Of a stretch of 64,000 nucleotides of DNA, positions 22,225 to 33,804 are shown piece after piece (position 1 is the stretch's first letter; each line of letters opens with the position of its first letter). Below the pieces are notes generated by a model, which saw only the letters and a program-made list of their open reading frames with translations, was not told the DNA's origin and searched no databases. The position numbers and the translations under genes were made by a program. The stretch comes from Cladopsammia gracilis (Eukaryota; Cnidaria; Anthozoa; Scleractinia; Dendrophylliidae), in NCBI GenBank assembly GCA_022457155.1, contig JAJGOT010000198.1, positions 345,001 to 409,000 of the forward strand, in the 5' to 3' direction.

Positions 22225-23610
22225 TGACCATAAACATTTCCAATATTCACTTCAGTCTATTTTCATTACTATACATGGGTCGGCTACACAGCTCTCTCAG
22301 CTATTGTAAATACCAATATACTTCACACTAAGAAAAGCGGAGTGCACAATAATGAAATTTTATGTCTGTTTATAATCGAAAAATCTTTGGATCTACCTCG
22401 GAAATCTTCGAGGACCTTCGGTAAATGGGTAAATACATTTACATTAGCTTGTTTGCGCTCTTTAGACCATGGTAAAAACACCGTTTGAACTTGAACTCGA
22501 GGCGACTGAAATCGTATAACGTCATAACCATTTTGTCGGACCCATGAAGTTGAACTTGAGATGATCGACTGAGACAAAGGCTGCGTGTCAAGGGCGTAAA
22601 CAAGCGAATGCAAATGAATTTATTGATCACGCAGTGTCGGCCAAGGCAAACTTCTGAAAACTCTTACAATACAGTTCAATACCTTCACGGTTCTTTAGTG
22701 ATCTAATGTAATATGCATGAGGCCTCAACGAACTTAAATTAATAATTCACTTGCAACGTGGAAAATAGAGTTAGTTGATTTAGAGGTTCTCGAATTTGAT
22801 TGGCCAAAACACTAACATTCAAAGCATATTTTCTGCGTTAGTGATCAGACTGTTTATACGTATTTTTCGATATTAGTAAGGTAAACATAATGATAATAAA
22901 TCAATTAATACATGGTTGCTTAGATAGGAAATTTTTCTTCGATATTTTACTCATTCGATCGTTAATTTTATATTAGTTAGTTGAGGACTACAAGAAGAAT
23001 ATCATTTCGCATTAATCGTGTTATCTTCCGTATCTCAAGACCATCAGCATGCAAGATTCCAGAACGGGGTTCTAAAACATACAATCGCGTGTTCGGCTGA
23101 GGATGTCCCTCATATGAACCTGGGTTGACTTCGATTTTTATGATCAGTTAGTACTTCGAAAGTTAATAGTCACGACAAGTTGTCAGTGATTGTCACCCTT
23201 CAGGCAGAAACACGAACATCCTGGCCTGTCAATTCTTGGATAACGGGTTTTCATAGCGAAATACACAGGCAACAGTAAAATGTTTTAATCCTAAGGGTGT
23301 TACAGAAATAAAAAAAAATGAAATTAAATATAATTGGAGCAGATATAGCATGCGTTCATACGTCTCCTATTTGCATGTACAGCAAATATTAGTACGCCAA
23401 AACTGAGTATCACTCATCGCAACCAGCTTTTCGTTTGAATGGTACCTCAGTTTAGGCTAAGTTCAGGCTATGTTTACACTGAACGAAACGTCCCCTGATT
23501 CGTGAATGTCGCCGAATTCGATTCGTTAAGTTGTTAAGAGTTTACATTACACGGTATTCGAATTCCTAAATCTTGAACAAAATGTGTGAATTAGGCAAAC
23601 ATAATTTTAC
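22225..23610. repeat. Large tandem duplication, unit 1
   Basis: The unit starts near a CTACACAGCTCTCTCAGC motif and runs to an AATCTTGAACAAAATGTG motif. It is non-coding and has a closely related direct repeat at 23888-25275. The offset is about 1.66 kb because about 280 bp of other sequence lies between the copies. Confidence 0.85.
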
Positions 23611-23756
23611 AGAACCAGCCGAGGTTCCATCTCAGTTTTAGCGCAGAGAGAGATAGAGATAGAGCAACTTAAGGGGTCCACTAAAGGGGTGTCCATTAAT
23701 AAGAAAAAGGTGACAGTGTAAATATCACCGAATATGAAAATATAGGAAATGTTTAT

Positions 23757-23882
23757 GAGCTCAAAACGTTTGAAAATGTCCCAGACGTTTCGAGACTATT
23801 GTCTCTTCGTCAGTGATATTTTAATTAAAGAAGACACAGTTAAGTCTCGAAACGTCTGGGACATTTTCAAACAGTTTGAGTG
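23757..23882. repeat. Hairpin with Penelope-like stem, between duplicated units
   Basis: CTCAAAACGTTTGAAAATGT with CCCAGACGTTTCGAGAC is followed, after a loop of about 50 bp, by its inverted counterpart GTCTCGAAACGTCTGGGAC and CATTTTCAAACAGTTTGAG. On the minus strand the left arm contains CTGACGAAGAGAC ... GTCTCGAAACGTC. That layout resembles the 3-prime stems of the Penelope pieces elsewhere in the window. It lies in the 280-bp spacer present only once. Confidence 0.65.
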
Positions 23883-23887
23883 CATAA

Positions 23888-25275
23888 ACATTTCCTATAT
23901 TCAGTTCAGTCTATTTTCATTACTATACATGGGTCGGCTACACAGCTCTCTCAGCTATTGTAAATACCAATATACTTCACACTAAGAAAAGCGGAGCGCA
24001 CAATAATGAAATTTTATGTCTGTTCATAATCGAAAAATCTTTGGATCTACCTGGGAAATCTTCGAGGACCTTCGGTAAAAGTGTAAATAAATTTGCATTA
24101 GCTTGTTTGCGCTGCTTAGACCATGGTAAAACGACCGTTTGAACTTGAACTCGAGGCAACTCAAATCGTATAACGTCATAACCATTTTGTCGGACCATGA
24201 AGTTGAACTTGAGATGATCGACTGAGACGAAGGCTGCGTGTCAAGGGCGTAAACAAGCGAATGCAAATTATTGATCACGAAGTGTCGGCCAAGGCAAAGT
24301 CCTGAAAACTCTTACAATACGTACAGTTTGCTTACCTTCACGGTTCTTTAGTAGATGTAATGTAACATGCATGAGACCTCAACGAACAGAAATTAATAAT
24401 TCACTTGCAACGTGGAAAATAGAGTTAGTTGTTTTAGTGGTTCTCGATTCTGATTGGACGAAACACAAGGAGCATTCAAAGCATATTTTCAGCGTTAGTG
24501 ATCAGACTGTTTATACGTATTTTTTGATATTAGTAAGGTAAACATAATGATAATAAATCAATCAATACATGGTTGCTTAGATAGGGAATCTCTCTTCGAT
24601 ATTTAACTCATTCGTTTCCTTTAATATTAGCAAGTTGAGCACTATAAGAAGAATATTATTTCGCATTAATCGTGTTATCTTCCGTATCTCAAGACCATCA
24701 GCATGCAAGACTCCAGAACGGGGTTCTGGAACATACAATCGCGTGTTCGGCTGAGGATGTCCCTCATATGAACCTGGATTGGCTCCGATTTATATGATCA
24801 GTTAGTACTTCGAAAGTTAATAGTCACGACAAGTTGTCAGTCGATGTCACCCGTCAGGCAGAAACACGGACATCCTGTCAATTCTTGGAGAACGGGTTTT
24901 CCTAGCGAAAAAATTAAAGGTACATTTGTTCCCCAGAATACACAGGCAACAGTGAAATATTTTAATCCTAAAGGTGTTACAGAAATAAAAAAAATGAAAA
25001 GAAATATAATTAGAGCAGATTTTGCATGCGTTCATACGTCTCCTATTTGCATGGAGGCTACAGCAAAATTAAAATGAATATTCCTCATCACAGCCAGCTT
25101 TTCGTTTGAACGGTACTAGCTCTCAGGCTATTAAAGTTCAGGCTATGTTTCCACTAGAGAAAACGTCTCCTGATTCGTGAATGTCGCCGAATTCGATTCC
25201 TCGTGAAGAATTTACCTTCATCACGCCGTATTCGGATTCCTAAATCTTGAACAAAATGTGAGAATTAGGCAAACT
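23888..25275. repeat. Large tandem duplication, unit 2
   Basis: Direct repeat of 22225-23610 with substitutions and small indels spread along its length, so the duplication is not very recent. No ORF is conserved between the copies. Confidence 0.85.
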
Positions 25276-25367
25276 TATAATTTTGCAAATAATGTACCGA
25301 CTCGTTGTAATAAAAGAAAATGTAAACAATGACGTCAACAACTTTAAAATCCGCCTGCCGGTATACT

Positions 25368-25780
25368 TTCGATATTGAAAACGTTTGCATGCTATGCGGT
25401 ATTTCTACAGCAACGAAATAACTAATAATCATAGATGTTCTCAGAAAATTAAAGCGTGCAGCGAATTTCGGAATTTCTGTATAGACAGTTAATCGACTAT
25501 TGATGTTTAAGAAGATATATACTAATATTTTCAGTGGCTGTTCCAGAGTCCGGAATTTTCGACACTGAAAACGTTTGCATTTTCTGCGGTATATTTCCAC
25601 TGCAAATAAAATAACTAGTAATCAGTAGAAGTTTTCTGAAACGCGCAGAGCGAACTTCAGGGAATTTCTTTGTAGACAGTTAGTCAAATGAAACGTTTTA
25701 TATTTTACATTTTACTTGACAGTTTGAAGTTCAAGAAGAAATATAATATTTGCAGTGGCTGTTCCATACTCCGGAATGCA
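25368..25780. repeat. Tandem duplication, ~190-bp unit
   Basis: GAAAACGTTTGCAT, TGCGGTAT, CTAGTAATCAT-like, TAGACAGTTA and CAGTGGCTGTTCCA motifs occur in the same order twice, about 190 bp apart. Non-coding, upstream of the GPCR stop. Confidence 0.75.
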
Positions 25781-26034
25781 TAAGTGAACATGTTAGGGGA
25801 GGTGGGGGTACCCCGGGCCACTCCTTACATTTGTAACTGATTTTTGATGCAATTGTGCTTAGGATACAGTTTGAGAAAGCATTGCAGAAGCCGAATCACA
25901 TCATCTACATTTTTAACCTTAACAGCGTCACGTAATGGTCGTAAATATCTATTTCGTTGTTATTCTAAATCCGCTGTGTGATGTATTTCTTTCTTTTCGA
26001 ATGAATAACAAGCAAGATTCAATTCCTTGTGAAT

Positions 26035-26991
26035 CTAAAGTACTGAGCACTTACTATCTTGTGTCTGTGGGGTGTTCTCTGTATTTTCGGAATCCTGGGT
26101 AATATCTGCGTTACCGCGCCATCGGAATAACTTCTTGTATTCTTCTCTGAAGGTTTTGTTCATGACCCCATAAATAACAGGATTTATCACGGTACTAAAT
26201 TGCCCCAAAAATGTGTACATGACGTAAAGCTCGCGTGGAAGGTTCCAACTTGCTTGGGCGAATCCGATGAAATCCACGATCAAAATCGGCGTCCAGCAGA
26301 TCACAAAACCACACACGGTGAGGAACAATGTTTTTGTAACGTTGATATCTTCAACGGTAATCTTTGCCGTCGTGGGTTGGTCCGCGCCTCGTCGCCGCAT
26401 ACTTTGCAACCGTTTTTTGTGCTCCTCCTTTAGCGCCTGAAACACTTTGTAGTAGCAGAGTGTTAGCACGACCATCGGAATCACGACGAAGATGTAACCC
26501 AGCAGCGTGAAAAAGTCGACCTCGACGTCTTGGAAGCAGAAGAACTTTCCCGCGTGGTAAACATACCTGTGATTGGTGCACAGATAAGGGAGCGGTTCAA
26601 GAAGAGAGACGACCCAAATAGCCAGGATCATTAATCGTGTTCGTTTAGTTGTGAAGATCTTCTGGTAGTTTTTCGGGCGTACGATTAAAAAGTACCGATT
26701 TATAGCGACCAGAGTTAAGGTTAAAAGCGAGACACAGGCTAACATGGCGACCGCATACCCTTGCAGTTGACAGACGAAATTCCCGTACGTGCGTTTCCCC
26801 GCTACGAGCACTGTAAGGCACGGCGGCTGGCAGATTGTAGCCATCGCGATGTCGGCCAAAGCCAGTGAGATGATGAACTGATTGGGAATGGTGCGTAGGT
26901 TTTTGTTCTTGCACACCATCCATAACACCAAGGAATTCCCTATCAGGGCTGCCAATAGTAACACCACACAAACCAGCACTTCGATGACCAT
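26035..26991 (-). CDS. Class A GPCR, melatonin-receptor-like, single exon
   Basis: A seven-helix plasma-membrane receptor of 318 residues in one exon. Landmarks: GNS (N20) in TM1, LALAD (D47) in TM2, C74 before TM3, NRY (98-100) in place of DRY, W126 in TM4, C152 in loop 2, CWTP (232-235) in TM6, NPVIY (270-274) in TM7, then helix 8 FREEYKKLF. The position of the opsin retinal lysine holds Q264, so it is not an opsin. NRY and the TM1-TM2 region are closest in style to melatonin-type receptors; the ligand is unknown. The C-tail is short and Thr/Gln-rich. The start is the first in-frame ATG (26991), with a TAG upstream at 27034-27036. This leaves only about five residues before TM1, which is unusually short (see findings). 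Intronless GPCRs are common in cnidarians. Confidence 0.93.
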   Translation of the reverse strand: MVIEVLVCVVLLLAALIGNSLVLWMVCKNKNLRTIPNQFIISLALADIAMATICQPPCLTVLVAGKRTYGNFVCQLQGYAVAMLACVSLLTLTLVAINRYFLIVRPKNYQKIFTTKRTRLMILAIWVVSLLEPLPYLCTNHRYVYHAGKFFCFQDVEVDFFTLLGYIFVVIPMVVLTLCYYKVFQALKEEHKKRLQSMRRRGADQPTTAKITVEDINVTKTLFLTVCGFVICWTPILIVDFIGFAQASWNLPRELYVMYTFLGQFSTVINPVIYGVMNKTFREEYKKLFRWRGNADITQDSENTENTPQTQDSKCSVL

Positions 26992-29757
26992 TATCCCGGT
27001 TTCTCTTTGCGCGAGGAGGACTAATATACTTCTCTAGCGACGGATGTCCCGTGTACTCTTCAGCCATCGTCTCACCAGCGATCGACAAAACCTCTTGAGA
27101 CGGCAAACGAAAAGGAAACCGATAACTCAAAAGCGTGTTTTCTTTAAGGCTTAGCCCCGGAGTTTCGATATGTGCTTTATGTTGTTGGGTGACCGGCTCG
27201 TCTCCAGCAGATGTTCAATTAATGGCAAATGTTCATGTGCGTGTTTGTTTTAAAGAGTTATCATTTGGAACAATGATATCAGCGGAATGTTTTAGTCCTG
27301 ACTAATAAACAATTTTGGCTTTTAACCACGCTTGTCACTTTAATTCGCGGTAAATTTGGCAAGCAGGTGTGACCTGTCGATAAGACGGTAGAGTTACCGT
27401 TGCTTCCTATGTCTAAAAGATGTAAGGTAACTTCGAGAAACCTGATAGTTCATTCTAAACGACTTGTGCAGAGTTTCGTTAAAAAATTCTGGTACCGGTA
27501 AATATTGTCCGAAAGACTGTTTGCATGACAAACAAAACTTAAGCGTGCTTAGTTGACGGAAATTAAATGCAATGCAAAATAGAAGTTTGCCAATTTGAAA
27601 GTTTTGCTCTTAATCATTATGACACGTGAGACGTTTTATATTACTTGTTGATGCAAATGTTTTCTCTGGGAGAGCATTTTCTAGTGTTTGCAAAAGATAA
27701 ATATTATTAATGTTTACCTTGCCAGCTTTATTCTGACACAATTAAATTATTTGGTTTCCGTGTTAGCTTTCTAAGTATGCGTGGATGTGCATTTTTCAGG
27801 GTTTAGTTTAAACCAATTCTGAGTTAGATTTATTTCGAAAAATATGGAGGCGTTCTCATTGTCTCAGGATTATTGAAATCGTCGCTTTAATGTTTGTTAT
27901 AAAAAGTTCTAAGCGCTTCCGAGTAGCCATGTGTCCATCGCGTGTTCCCATGGTCGGCACGAGTCTTCAGCGAGAAACAAACACAGTTTAAAATTTAAAT
28001 TAGTTGTATGAATAAAACAATGTGTTCCATTAGAGAAAGGACTTCTAGGGAATAATATGTGATTGAAAAACAAAACAAAAGAAAACCAAAAATTACAATA
28101 GTTACATTTTGTTATCGCACTGCGGTTAATCTATTGTGTTCAAAAAATCGTTTTCGGTTTTAAATATTTTCCGTTTTAAATATGACCGCTTGGAAGGGAT
28201 TATTTCAATTCTATTAGGAGAAAAATGAATGCCATAGCGCTCTCACATATTGTGCTAGCCAAGATTGTTGTTTGGAAGCGTTGCCATGCTCATAAATGTG
28301 CCAGCTCAAGGTTGTTGGATGCGTGCCTTTGATTCACGAGCCAACATTATTGTTTTGAAGTAAAACGGAACCAAAGCTAGGTGATTCTGGGAGCTTAAGC
28401 TATTAATTAAGCAAACCACGCCGGCGACGGCCGCGGTGAACGTCACTAACACAAAAGGTCTTTAAGAACAAGCAGAGGAATAGCTCTAGGGGGAAGGCGA
28501 ACTTTGGGGATATTAAAAGTCGTCCATCGCGCGTGTATGTCGCTTTCCGGCACATATATATGCACCAAAAACTGAGTTAATAATGATTCGACACCGAAGG
28601 ACAATTCGCCTTAGTTTACCTTTCATTGCATAGCCAAACCTTTATTTTTAAGTCATATTTTATGCGGGACTTCCAGCATAGCTTTTTCGTACTCCAGAGT
28701 TACTATTCGAACAACAAGTGATTTCTAGTATTCGAATGAAAAGCTCTCTGGCAGTTCTTTCCGATGGCGCTGTTCATTCCCTATTTAAAAAAATTAAAAT
28801 AAAATGAAATTTGGTATTTTCCTTGAATTTTAATTTTTGGGGCTGTATTTAGGATAATCATAACCAGTTTAGCTTGGCGCCTCAAAAAAGGATGGAACCA
28901 CAGTTTCGAAGTTTACCAACGACTTTTCGGGTACTGATCGTAGCGGTTTCACCATCCTTTTTTGTTAAAGATCTAATTAATTTCTGATTCTTTTTTAGTT
29001 TTTCTTCAAACATGGAAAAAAAAATAATAGATGATAGAACGTTTTTGTTTTGCAAAATTGCACCGGATACAGTGCAGATTATTTTTTTCATTTGCATGGC
29101 AGACTGATCTTCCGCCTAAGTTAAAATCGAAGCAGTTTTTATTTGTTGAATAAATTTAGCAGAAAATTGATTTTAATAAGACAATGAGGTTCAATGGGGG
29201 AAGGATATAGAAAAGACCCAAATGAGTTCTCTGTAATGCAGGCATTTGGAGAACCATACATCTTTAGCAAACAGCATAAAGCTTTTTTGTTTTCCAGTGT
29301 TCATTTTCTTTTTTCCTAATTAGTACTCAAGAAAGCGCACATAGACGTGTCTTAAGTGTTTACCTTGAACTTTTTGCCGGCAGAGCAGATGGTTTTGTAT
29401 TATTGATCGACAGCGTCTTCTAAAGCAAGCTTATGCGCTTTAATAATTGATTCTTTGATTTGATTAAAAGAGGCGCTGTCATGGATTTGCGAAACACAAA
29501 GAGCAGGTTTAAAAGGTAACCACATACAAGTCGAAACGGAAATTCCATATAATGATATATACATATTAATTTAAGGCTGTGAAAGGTCCGAAACATTGCT
29601 GACTGAAATATTTCTCGAGCACTGAGTTCTGAAAGTCAAAGTTAAAATTAAATATTCACTGTATAAATAAAATTATTCGCCAGGCAGACGTCCTCAGTTG
29701 AAATAGAAATAAATGCCAAGCACGTTTCGCTTGTTGTTTCTTTGAAACTTTGCAAAA
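26992..29757. other. GPCR upstream region and intergenic DNA
   Basis: The 5-prime flank of the GPCR includes an out-of-frame ATG-led stretch (27066 and 27130 on the minus strand). Further upstream I see no exon. A diverged dispersed-repeat copy lies at about 28680-28860. The rest is AT-rich and unassigned. Confidence 0.5.
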
Positions 29758-29940
29758 TATTATTGTTAGTACCGTAAAAAGGATTCAAAAAGCTATTGAG
29801 CGCTAGCACTTCGTCAGAGCGAATCAAAGAAGAAGGGCAGCGCTTGATGAAACGTCAGATTTTTTAATCTTTTTTACGGTGGCTAATTTACCTTATCAAC
29901 TCAGTTCAGTGATAAAACCAAATTGTCATGTTTCTCTCAC
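29758..29940. mobile_element. Penelope-like 3-prime end, inverted pair
   Basis: The right half reads GCTTGATGAAACGTCAG, then a T-rich run and TTACGGTGGCTAATTTACC with TTATCAACTCAGTT. I recognise this as a frequent 3-prime end of cnidarian Penelope-like elements. The left half is a related inverted copy: on the minus strand, GCTCTGACGAAGTGCTAGCG followed by TTTTTACGGT. The tail-to-tail layout mirrors the larger dimer at 42 kb. No coding part remains. Confidence 0.6.
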
Positions 29941-31104
29941 CACCGTCGCAGCTTAACAGTTTCTTTAGAAACTAGCCCCGTTATTTATTAAACTGTATCT
30001 AGTATAGTATCGTATTTAAGATATTCGGTTTAACATTTTCCCCGTTTAAAGAACGAATTTAGAAAAGTGTTCCGTTCTTCTAAATTGAGTAAAGCGACAG
30101 TCGGCATATAATATTTTAATTAAATTTATTTGAGGCAGTTTTATCTAAAGGACATACCCACCAATAGAATTAGCATGAGAGCTTGCCAAAACGTTATTAA
30201 TTTAAATTCATTATCAGACTTATGACCGACTTATCTGGAGCAACTGATTACTTTGATCGGATTTTTTCGAGATTTTTAGAGAATAAGAAGAATTTTAGAA
30301 AGTCCGGAGATTATTTGAAAATGATTAGATATTTAATAGACTTAACTTTTTTTATAGAAAATAAGAATGCATTAAAAGTTATTAAAATAAACTTGGAGAC
30401 TATTTTGAGATTTTTACTATGAATTTCAAATAACTTCATGTACGATGTACCAAGCTCGAATCTTGTGTCTTGTGTTCATGCAGCAGATTCGCTCTTGAAT
30501 GTAACCCATATTATTCCGGTTCTGCTTTAAAGTAACCAACAAAACATGGCAGAGCAAGAGGCGATTCAAACCAAGAGAACATAAGTTCTCTTGATTCAAA
30601 GTGATCCAACCCGAACTTTGTTGTGCCATTTAAGTCCATTGGAGAAAAGGAAAACGAAGTGACTTCAATTTATTGAAAGATATATAGAGATTTTAAGAGA
30701 TATTCTCGAGATTTTTAGAAACAAATCAGGGAAATGTTTAATTTGTTTAAGATTATCCAGATAGATCTTTAGGCGATTTTTTTTGGGATTTTTGTAGCTA
30801 AGCCTATTAAAGGAAGCCATGCGTTCATTTGTGAACATACTCGACAAATAATAATGTAAATTGATTTAAAATTGTTCACACGGATGTGTCAGGAATAGAT
30901 TTTCTCACTGTTCCAGTGTAGTATTTTTGTAATTGAAGCCCACCTTTTCCGCTAGATTGTTTTCATATAAACCAGTTATAAGTTCCTAATTAAAATACGT
31001 GCATCCTGCCTAAATCAGACAAGACGGATATTGTATGTTCTTTTATTCCCTTACAAAGACACACACTTATTTAGTCAATACAAAACGCCTACGGTTTCTT
31101 TTGT
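29941..31104. other. Intergenic AT-rich DNA
   Basis: Only short Lys/Ile-rich ORFs typical of AT-rich DNA are present. No domain, repeat end or exon is recognised. Confidence 0.5.
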
Positions 31105-31783
31105 CTACTCAGGTATATTAAGGACTGGGTCTGTTCCAATTTTATCAAAAGAGTAAGGGGGGTCTTTCTTCAAAAGGAAACGTGTCATAAGTATGAAACT
31201 TAGTAACGGCATTCAACTTGTTAAGACAGTCATTTTTGGCATTGATGTTTCCATGGCAACCTATCATATGATCAATTGAGCTTTTACTTCCGGTTTGTTA
31301 CTTCGGTGCTCTTGCAGACAAGTGAAAATTGTGTTTTTTGAGAATTTTAAGTGGTATTATTTCTACCCTTTTAAGGTACTTTCCAAATGTAACTGGAAAC
31401 GCGGTTCGCCTACGCGGCATGACTGTTTTCTGGTGTTTGCGTGACAACTAAATCGTGACATTTCAATCGTCACGTGACCTGGACACGCCGTCCAGTTAAT
31501 TTCTTGTATGACTTTGCGCACTTAAAAATATCCAAACGATATTTTGTCAGTCAGAGTGGTTTAAGTTCTCCTGCACTTAGCCTAAAGAAAAATGTGGAAA
31601 TTTGATACGTTAATCAGTTGCGTGACCATTTTCGTGACAACTTCATATCAAAATTAACTTTTGCATCAAGTTTAAGCGTTTGGCCAAGTTTCATATCAAT
31701 ATATTCCATACGTTATGAGATAGACCATCCCCTTAATTTTTGGATGTACCGTAACTGACCCAGGCTTTAATATACCTGAGTAG
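31105..31783. mobile_element. 680-bp TIR element, CTACTCAGGTATATTAA ends
   Basis: CTACTCAGGTATATTAAGGA at 31105 pairs with TTTAATATACCTGAGTAG ending at 31783, and GGGTC pairs with GACCC further in. No transposase. TSD not evident. Confidence 0.75.
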
Positions 31784-31809
31784 ATGTCCTTTCGATCTTA
31801 ATAGTTAAA

Positions 31810-32143
31810 CCGGGGGGTGGTGAGGGGGGGGGGGGGGTGGGGGGGGGGGGGGGGGGGGGGGGGGGTGAATGGAAATGAGTGGGTTGATCGTCTTACCTTT
31901 TAGGGATTAAAATTTATGGTTTGGTACCGTTAAGGGTTGCTTAAATCGCAACTGGCTACTGCCAGAGTTATTCTAATATGCTGAAAGGAACAACTTCTCA
32001 TAAAGAAGTGGTACCTCTTAGGGCCACACCCACAAAACGGGTATGAGGTAATTTTTAGGCATTCCTTTCAAAATTTCAAACGATCACCCCGTCAGTTTTA
32101 TATAGGAAGCCCCCCTACCCCCCCCCCCCCCCCCCCCCCCCCC
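31810..32143. mobile_element. G-run/C-run bounded repeat
   Basis: The left boundary is CCGGGG with interrupted G runs up to 31865. The right boundary is a C run of more than 20 ending at 32143. The design resembles 18986 and 33259, but no target duplication is visible, so the exact ends are uncertain. Confidence 0.5.
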
Positions 32144-33250
32144 GATCTTTAAAACGCCGGCCCTCATACCTGGAATCAACAGAAACCTTGTATTAGTCGT
32201 CCTGTAATGTGGTGATAGTCTATGGAAGCTTTTGAGTTTAAGGATGAACTCCTAAAGTGTGACAACCATGCATTATTGTTGAGAAAGCGACGTTGGGCAG
32301 TTCGTTTCTGTGGATCTCTTTATCAAGCAGTCGTGTAGTGCTTTTACCCTTATACTGAGTCCTTGTGGATAAAATCCTAAATTGTGACAACCATTCAAGT
32401 AAAGTTGTAACCTACTGTACTTTCCTGACTGTGGTAGACTCTTTTAATTTTTACACGGTAACTTTTTTTAAAAGAACGTAGAGGCTAAGATTTCCCAAAA
32501 ATTTAAGAGTGAAGAGCAAAGAATAGGCCCCTCGTTCTCTCGCTTCAGTGCTCGCGCCAGTTTTTAGCTTACTTTTAATTTCGGCCCACAATCTTAACGC
32601 CTGGAAGTGGCTTTTTAAGAGGGTACTAAGAACTACCCAGGATGAGACTTTGCAAATGACGTCTTTCTTTTGTCCTTTTTTTTTTACAACTAGCTAACTA
32701 GGAATGAAATGAAGTGTAATATTTTGGACAAAGAAAAATTTAAAGGGCAAAATGCTTGAAACATCACGGATCATGATGCAGCAGCGAGTTTATCTTAGCT
32801 CAGATGACTGTGCCTTTGGGAGATGACTAAGCCGTTGGCATTGTCTCCTACATTTTTGCATTCGATCTAACTCAGTGTAGGGGAAGTAAAATCCATATCA
32901 CTGTTCGAAAACAGTAGTTCCTAGTGACGTCTTCTGTCTACGTATGAGCGGGAACTCTTTACCTTTTTCCCCCAACCGCACCTCTTACCCCTACCCATAT
33001 ATAGCTTGCTCGCATGCGATGACGGCTTTTCCTGTTTATCCTGCTAGATATTAGTGTGCCACTTGTTATTCTTAAATCCGAAATCAAAGATGTGATGTGT
33101 GTATGTAGATTAGCAGTGTCGATAGCAACGGAAAGAAGAGAGACTGTGGTAAAGAGTTTGTGTCTATAGTAGAAAAAGAGTTCATCTGTCCAGTTGTCAG
33201 TCGTAATAAGTCGGCATATCTATTCAGCAGGACGAAAGCCGGAGCAATTT
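32144..33250. other. Intergenic DNA with dispersed-repeat remnants
   Basis: About 32210-32480 holds two diverged monomers of the satellite/dispersed repeat (CCTAAAGTGTGACAACCAT). The rest shows no gene. Confidence 0.5.
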
Positions 33251-33258
33251 ACTAATGA

Positions 33259-33672
33259 CCCCGGGGGGGGGGGGGGTACTCCCTATAATGGACTATACGG
33301 GGATGCTCCGCCCGAAAGGGGTACCTTTTTGAGGCTAGAGGAATATGAAAGGGTCTGGATTTCACGAGTTGAAGTATATGAAAGGGTAGGGATTTCACGA
33401 AGAATAGTAAAGGGAAGCGAAACCACACCATTGAAGCATAAAAAGGTAGGCAAAACTGACATTTAAGTATTATAAAAATGGCCTTTCAAAGTATATTAAA
33501 CAGATGCACGTAAAGGCTCTGAAAGGGGTACCATTTTCATTGAAAGGTATATGAAATGGGGTACCATTTTCAATGAAAGGTATATGAAAGGGGTACCTTT
33601 TCTGTCAAAATCGGTATATGAAAGGGCCCCATACAAAACTTTGTTCAGTAACCCCCCCCCCCCCCCCCCCGG
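33259..33672. mobile_element. G-run/C-run ended MITE with exact 8-bp TSD
   Basis: The element runs from CCCC plus a G14 run and TACTCCC at the left to a C20 run plus GG at the right. It is flanked by identical ACTAATGA octamers (33251-33258 and 33673-33680). The interior repeats TATATGAAAGGG(G)TA motifs at least six times. An 8-bp duplication suggests a hAT-type transposase acting in trans. The Gly-rich ORF through it is a by-product. Confidence 0.85.
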
Positions 33673-33804
33673 ACTAATGAATATATCCGTTCCGCTTAAT
33701 CATTGTTTGTTAAATGTTCGACATATTTTGTTCGATAATTCGACATGAAAGATCTGCGTCTCGAACAAAGACAACAAAGAATTTTCGAAGAGGAATCGTA
33801 GTCA

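Noticed and set aside
26035..26991. Opsin identity for the GPCR
   Set aside because: The retinal-binding lysine position in TM7 is Gln (264), so it cannot be a normal opsin.
26645..27130. 161-codon ORF overlapping the GPCR on the minus strand
   Set aside because: Downstream of 26991 it is a frame shadow of the GPCR; only its first part may be relevant, as a lost N-terminus.
33194..33466. 90-codon ORF with Gly run
   Set aside because: Runs through the G-homopolymer and internal repeats of a MITE.
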